Of a stretch of 64,000 bases of DNA, positions 59,700-64,000 are shown piece by piece. The notes under the pieces are model-generated. The model was given only the letters and a program-made list of their open reading frames with translations. It was not told the origin of the DNA and searched no databases. The first letter of the stretch is position 1, and each line of letters begins with the position of its first letter. The translations under genes were made by a program, and so were the position numbers. The stretch lies in the NCBI GenBank assembly GCA_025399215.1, contig MU621103.1, positions 1 through 64,000 on the forward strand. Direction: 5' to 3'. The DNA is from Globomyces pollinis-pini (lineage: Eukaryota; Chytridiomycota; Chytridiomycetes; Rhizophydiales; Globomycetaceae).

Positions 59700-62600
59700 A
59701 TGTCTGAACCTTCCGGCTACTTTCAGTCATATCAAGAAAAACCACAAGGAATTATCACTGCTCAAATAGCAAGGGGACTTAGTATTATTCTTTCCAAGTT
59801 CTCATTCAAAGGTGATAAGCAGTATGAAAAACGAAAGATTGCTGCCCTGGAAATTGAAAAGTACCAATTCAACTACATATTTACCAATTAGAATCGTTCG
59901 TGATGCGGCTAGTACGAAAGATCATCAGAAAATACATCAATTGCTGAATACTCTGATTCAAGATTATGCTTATTCAATTGTCCCAAATTCTCGAAATGGG
60001 GGGTTAATTGCATTGTAACTCAATTGAAAGTAATAAGATTAGAGCTGCTACTGCCATTGCATTAGGATCTTTGGTGCAGGTTCATTTAAAACAAATTATT
60101 CCTCCAATACTGTCTTGTTTTAGTGATCATGATTCCAGGGTTAGGTACTACGCCTGTGAAGCAATGTATAATGTTGGTAAAGTTGCCAGAGGTGCAATTT
60201 TACAATGGTTTAATGAAATATTTGATGCATTGACAAAGGTACTACTTGTAGATTCATTTGTTTCGTTAGCTGTCGACTGATGTAGAGTTATCTGTAAAAA
60301 ATGGAGCCGAATTATTGGATAGATTGATGAAAGATGTCGTATCAGAAAAAGCAACATATTATCATCCCGACTTTGAAAAAGAGTTACAAAAAACAGATAT
60401 GGGAGGAAACTCCACCTCGCCCAATTCTGCAAGTAATACAGCAGATTCACACCCATTATCGTTATCACCACCTCCAACTATTTTCCCTCCAGGTTTTCGT
60501 CCACATTTTAACAATTAGTCCCAGGTAATGTTTAATTATAAACACTTTTTAGGGTCCACAAACATTATAGGAGGACCAACAACATTTAATTTACCCCGAT
60601 TTATTCCATTATTAAAGGAGAGAATACATGTCATCAATGCACCAGGAAGGTTGTTTTTAGTTCAGTGGATTTTTGTATTGAATTCAATTCCTGATTTGGA
60701 ATTACTGTCATTTCTTCCAGAGTTTTTAGATGGTCTTTTTGTTTACTTATCAGACTCAAATGTAATATTATTAGTTGTTTCATGGAATAGATTGATGTAA
60801 GAACGGCGACTTTAAACGTATTGGGTGAATTTCTAAAAGAAATCACTCAAGTCATGACTGTACAGAAAGAACATGGCCCCTTGCAATTCAAAGTAATCCC
60901 GATTTCAACTAACCGTTAGAATGTACTATTCGAACCGTTGGTTGATCGTTTTAGTTAAAGAATGAATCGAATGTGTTACCGGCGAGTAACTCGATGGAGA
61001 ACCTGTCTATATCCACTCACAATCCACCGTCATTAGAGTTAGTCAATGCAAGCGAATTGTCTAGCAATGTAAAATCTAGTTCAACAGCACAGGCCAGTGA
61101 GTCATACGTAATTGGCCATGGAATCACAATCAATTTCGGTCTAATGACGGAGATACTTGCTAAATATTTATCAAGCAAAGGTAACATTTATGACTAATTT
61201 TGCTTTAGATGAAGAAACACAAGCAACAGCACTTCGCTGGATCAATTTATTCATATCATTGGCGAAAAATGCCATGTTACCTTTCACTCCTCTTCTCCTC
61301 AGTGCCATTTTACCAATCTTGTCTCATTCTGTTGATACTATTCGTTCTTTGGCCATTGATGCCAATACAAACTTGTTTACGTTGGTCTTAGATTGGTCTA
61401 TGCTACCCAATCAGCCGTCATGCGACCCGTTCGATATTGTTTCTACCGTTGGCACGTTGATGCAACTGTTTCAAGATGTTCATGAAGACACTCGTGTTGG
61501 ATCGTTGGAGTGGTTATTAATGCTTCATAAGAAATACCCCAAAAAGGTTTCCAATTTAACAAAACACTGACTCCCAGGTTATGAATTCAGATCAAACAAT
61601 ATTTCAAGGACTTCTGAAAACATTATCCGATTATTCCGAGGAGGTAACAAGCAAGTAATTTATGCAGCTAGGTTGTAAGACGTGATTTACAACTTTTGGC
61701 ACAAATATCACACAGTTCTGACGACGAATACTTTACAAAGTTTATGGTGAATCTTTTAAACCTATTCACCATCGATCGACGATTATTAGAAACACGAGGC
61801 AGTTTGATTATTCGACAGTTATGTCTGTCACTCAACCCCGAGAGAATGTATCGCAGTTTTGGAGAAATTTTGGAACAAGAACAGGTATCTCTTCTATCGA
61901 TAAACCTTTAAGGATTTAGAGTTTGCAACAACTATGGTGCAGACCTTGAATTTGATTTTAATCACAGCCCCAGAACTTAATGACATGAGACGGAGACTAA
62001 AAAACATCGAAAGCAAGGTAAATCTTGAAGCAATGTTTAATAGGCAGGATGGAGCATTGTTGTTTACGGCTTTGTATCGATCATGGTGTCACAATCCCAT
62101 CGCCGTTTTCTCATTGTGTTTACTCTCTCAGGCCTACGAACATGCATCAAACCTAATGACCTGTTTTGGTGATTTAGAAATTACAGTACAATTTCTTATC
62201 CAAACAGATAAGCTTGTACAGTTGTTGGAATCCCCAATTTTCACATCGTTACGTTTACAACTATTAGAGCCAGAGAAATTTCCACATTTATACAAATGCT
62301 TGTATGGAATACTAATGCTACTACCGCAAAGTAGTGCATTCGTCACTTTACGCAATCGATTAAATAGTATCAATTCATTGGCCATGTGGCATGCTACTCC
62401 ACCTCTATCTTCAAGTACGTCTCAAACACAAATCCCTGTTCGCCCGTAATTCCAACATATTATTCATATTAGATCATCTAAAACTGGTAAATCAAGCTCA
62501 TCAACAGCACTTCCAACTACAGACAGTGCCACATTCAACATTCGCTGGAACGAATTACTACAGCATTTCAAGCTGATACAGGCACGTCATGATCGATGTC

Positions 62601-62835
62601 GTAGAGCAAGTACTTTATCAATGACTCATATAGTATAGTAAATGTCCACGATACTGCACATGAAGAAGATGTTCCATTGGCATTGATGAAGAGAGATAGA
62701 AGTGAAAGTGTACCCAATGTGTCAACGTCCAGTATCAATCAAACGTCGATTCCTTCGTTAGGTGTAAGTTTGTCTAGGTTTAGTCGAAGCAAACCACCAA
62801 GTGGAGAGAATACATCCAAGTATTCTAAAAAATAA
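59700..62835 (+). CDS. VAC14: VAC14, scaffold of the Fab1/PIKfyve complex
   Basis: HEAT-repeat scaffold that holds the PI(3)P 5-kinase and the Fig4 phosphatase on endosomes or vacuoles. Conserved text: YEKRKIAALEIEK, DHDSRVRYYACEAMYNVGKV, FIPLLKERI, FLPEFLDGLFVYL, the Vac14_Fig4-binding block LFTALYRSWCHNPIAVFSLC, QAYEHASNL, KLVQLLESPIFTSLRLQLL and LYGILMLLPQSSAF. Introns of 26-31 nt start at 59861, 60015, 60239, 60493, 60525, 60762, 61181, 61547, 61644, 61885, 62018, 62446 and 62610, plus a 62-nt stretch at 60893-60954. Exon 60519-60524 would be only 6 nt. The frame closes to 899 aa. The intron at 62018-62047 is 30 nt and free of stops. Confidence 0.92.
60493..60552 (+). other. Two mini-introns around a possible 6-nt microexon
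   Basis: GT..AG units at 60493-60518 (26 nt) and 60525-60552 (28 nt) leave only TCCCAG between them. Frame is kept whether the six bases are exon (adding two codons) or part of one 60-nt intron. A similar pair at 60893-60919 and 60923-60954 leaves only three bases. Confidence 0.6.
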
Positions 62836-62988
62836 TTGTTGATAAAATTGAAACTATATATATACTAACAACCAATTTTTTGATAAATATTGAGTGAATT
62901 CGATGATGTGAACATAAGATTATTGAGAGTTTGATGAAAAATAGCAAAACATTTGAATATATTAGAAAAAAGAATAATTGAGTAGAAA

Positions 62989-64000
62989 TCAAGCAAAATC
63001 CTTTAATACTTTTTTGATTGCTTCATCCAAATCATCAGCCCAAATACTTTCTTGTTCAACATCGTCAAAGTATAATGGTTGCAGATTCTTAAAGACTTTG
63101 GATTCTAATTGTTTGCCAGTAATGTAATTATCAATTGGATCCATATATAATTTAAATTTTTCAATGTTAAAGGGATTGGATTTGATGTAATGTGATTGGA
63201 ATGAATTTATGAATGTTTCCCATGATACTGGAGAAGTTAATTGTAGTTTCACTGTTAGAAAATATGATCCAGGTGAATGCTTCCACATGGCGGAATTTGC
63301 TTCTGATACATGTACATTTCGATTGTTGGTGGGAACTAACAGTGTTCCAACATTTCGGTTAACTGAGGTTAATTTAAAAAAAGTCGCTTACGTGTAGAAG
63401 GGTTCATATTAACTTCATTTCGATTGCATTGGAAATCTGACTGGTTGTATGAATTTAATTTGCTTATGATGTACTTCATATCAGGTCTCTCGGTTGGTGT
63501 GTCATGTAAACATGACAAAACAAGTTCTGCAACATCTCGATTTTTAATGTGTGTTTGTATAAAAGGTCGTTTGCGCTCCCATGATCTTGTACCCCACCCA
63601 AGGGCGTAGTCTTCCAACATCAATGTGTGTAACATGCAGTATCCAAAGGCATAAATGTCATATTTGTAAGTCCGCTGATAATTAAATAAGCTTGGAATAC
63701 CTGTGGAATATTGGCTTGTCCAGGAGCCATTCTTCCTTCTGGTGCAAGGTAGATAGGGGTAAGAAAAACTGAATCATATCCACCGTTTAATCTGGTGGAT
63801 CCAAAATCTGATATTTTCGCGATAATTGATCCATCTGTATTTCTATGCAAGAGAATATTTTCAGTTTTAATGTCTAAATGATTGTAGCCCTTTTCATGTA
63901 TAAAATTGATTCCTTCAGCAGACATTCGGATTAACGATAGAGTTTGATTGATGATTGAATTATATGTGTTTATATCATAATCAAGATTTTCGAATGACGG
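62989..64000 (-). CDS. Protein kinase, 5' part outside the window
   Basis: The open frame runs off the right edge, so the N-lobe is missing. Present are INFIHEKGYNHLDIKTENIL (catalytic loop with HLD in place of HRD, and Asn), KISDFGSTRLN, activation segment FLTPIYLAPEG, the DIYAFGYCMLHTL helix and the end of the kinase domain (LVLSCLHDTPTERPDMKYII). After the kinase about 130 residues form a separate domain (VSWETFINSFQSHY, IKKVLKDFA) that I do not recognise. Introns: 63675-63700 (26) and 63363-63391 (29). Replacement of the Arg in HRD by Leu suggests that the activation loop is not regulated by phosphorylation in the usual way. Confidence 0.8.

Overview
The window is nuclear DNA of a zoosporic fungus or a close fungal relative (chytrid, Cryptomycota or aphelid grade); the species is not identified. 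Three things support this. The proteins have fungal-type architecture: acetyl-CoA carboxylase, Glo3-type ArfGAP, Kha1-type antiporters and VAC14. Two proteins are of axonemal type (SPAG8-like and SAXO-like), so the cell should build a flagellum. A CYFIP/Sra1 subunit of the SCAR/WAVE complex is present, which yeasts and other Dikarya lack and which goes with actin-driven crawling. The DNA is AT-rich and gene-dense, with genes on both strands and short spacers.

Layout. Positions 1 to about 5,400 are a transposon graveyard: a DDE_Tnp_4 relic, a zinc-knuckle fragment, the end of a Ty1/copia element with scattered LTR-like motifs, and a hAT relic. From 6.2 kb the window is genic: a small tail-anchored protein (-), acetyl-CoA carboxylase (+), a USP16/45-type deubiquitinase (-), a seven-pass membrane protein (-), CYFIP (+), glucose-6-phosphate isomerase (+), a small secreted protein (+), a multipass protein (-), an LRR-TM-SH3 protein (-), ArfGAP (+), an F-box protein (-), a tristetraprolin-type CCCH protein (+), a tandem pair of CPA2 cation/H+ antiporters (+), a PAR-1/MARK kinase (-), SPAG8-like (+), a CTDNEP1/Nem1-type phosphatase (-), WSC-TM-SH3 (+), a non-autonomous hAT element with intact ends, an unrecognised acidic protein (+), a PDK/BCKDK kinase (+), a JmjC protein (-), a family X DNA polymerase (+), a SAXO-like protein (+), a Cys/His protein (+), a small secreted Cys-rich protein (+), VAC14 (+) and a protein kinase running off the right edge (-).

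The most striking property is gene structure. I placed about 130 introns by hand, using protein family continuity and closure of the reading frame over whole genes. Nearly all are only 24 to 39 nt, with GT..AG ends and an A-rich branch-like motif close to the 3' end. Some are multiples of three without stops, so they hide inside apparent ORFs. Some stand head to tail with no exon between them, most clearly five abutting GT..AG units (141 nt in all) in the CTD phosphatase gene. These ultra-short and tandem introns are the best candidate for something undescribed.

Functionally the genes are mostly housekeeping and signalling: lipid synthesis, glycolysis and its mitochondrial control, endosomal PI(3,5)P2 control, COPI traffic, actin and flagellar motility, DNA repair, polarity kinase signalling, and surface receptors with cytoplasmic SH3 domains. 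No tRNA, rRNA, CRISPR or other RNA gene was recognised.
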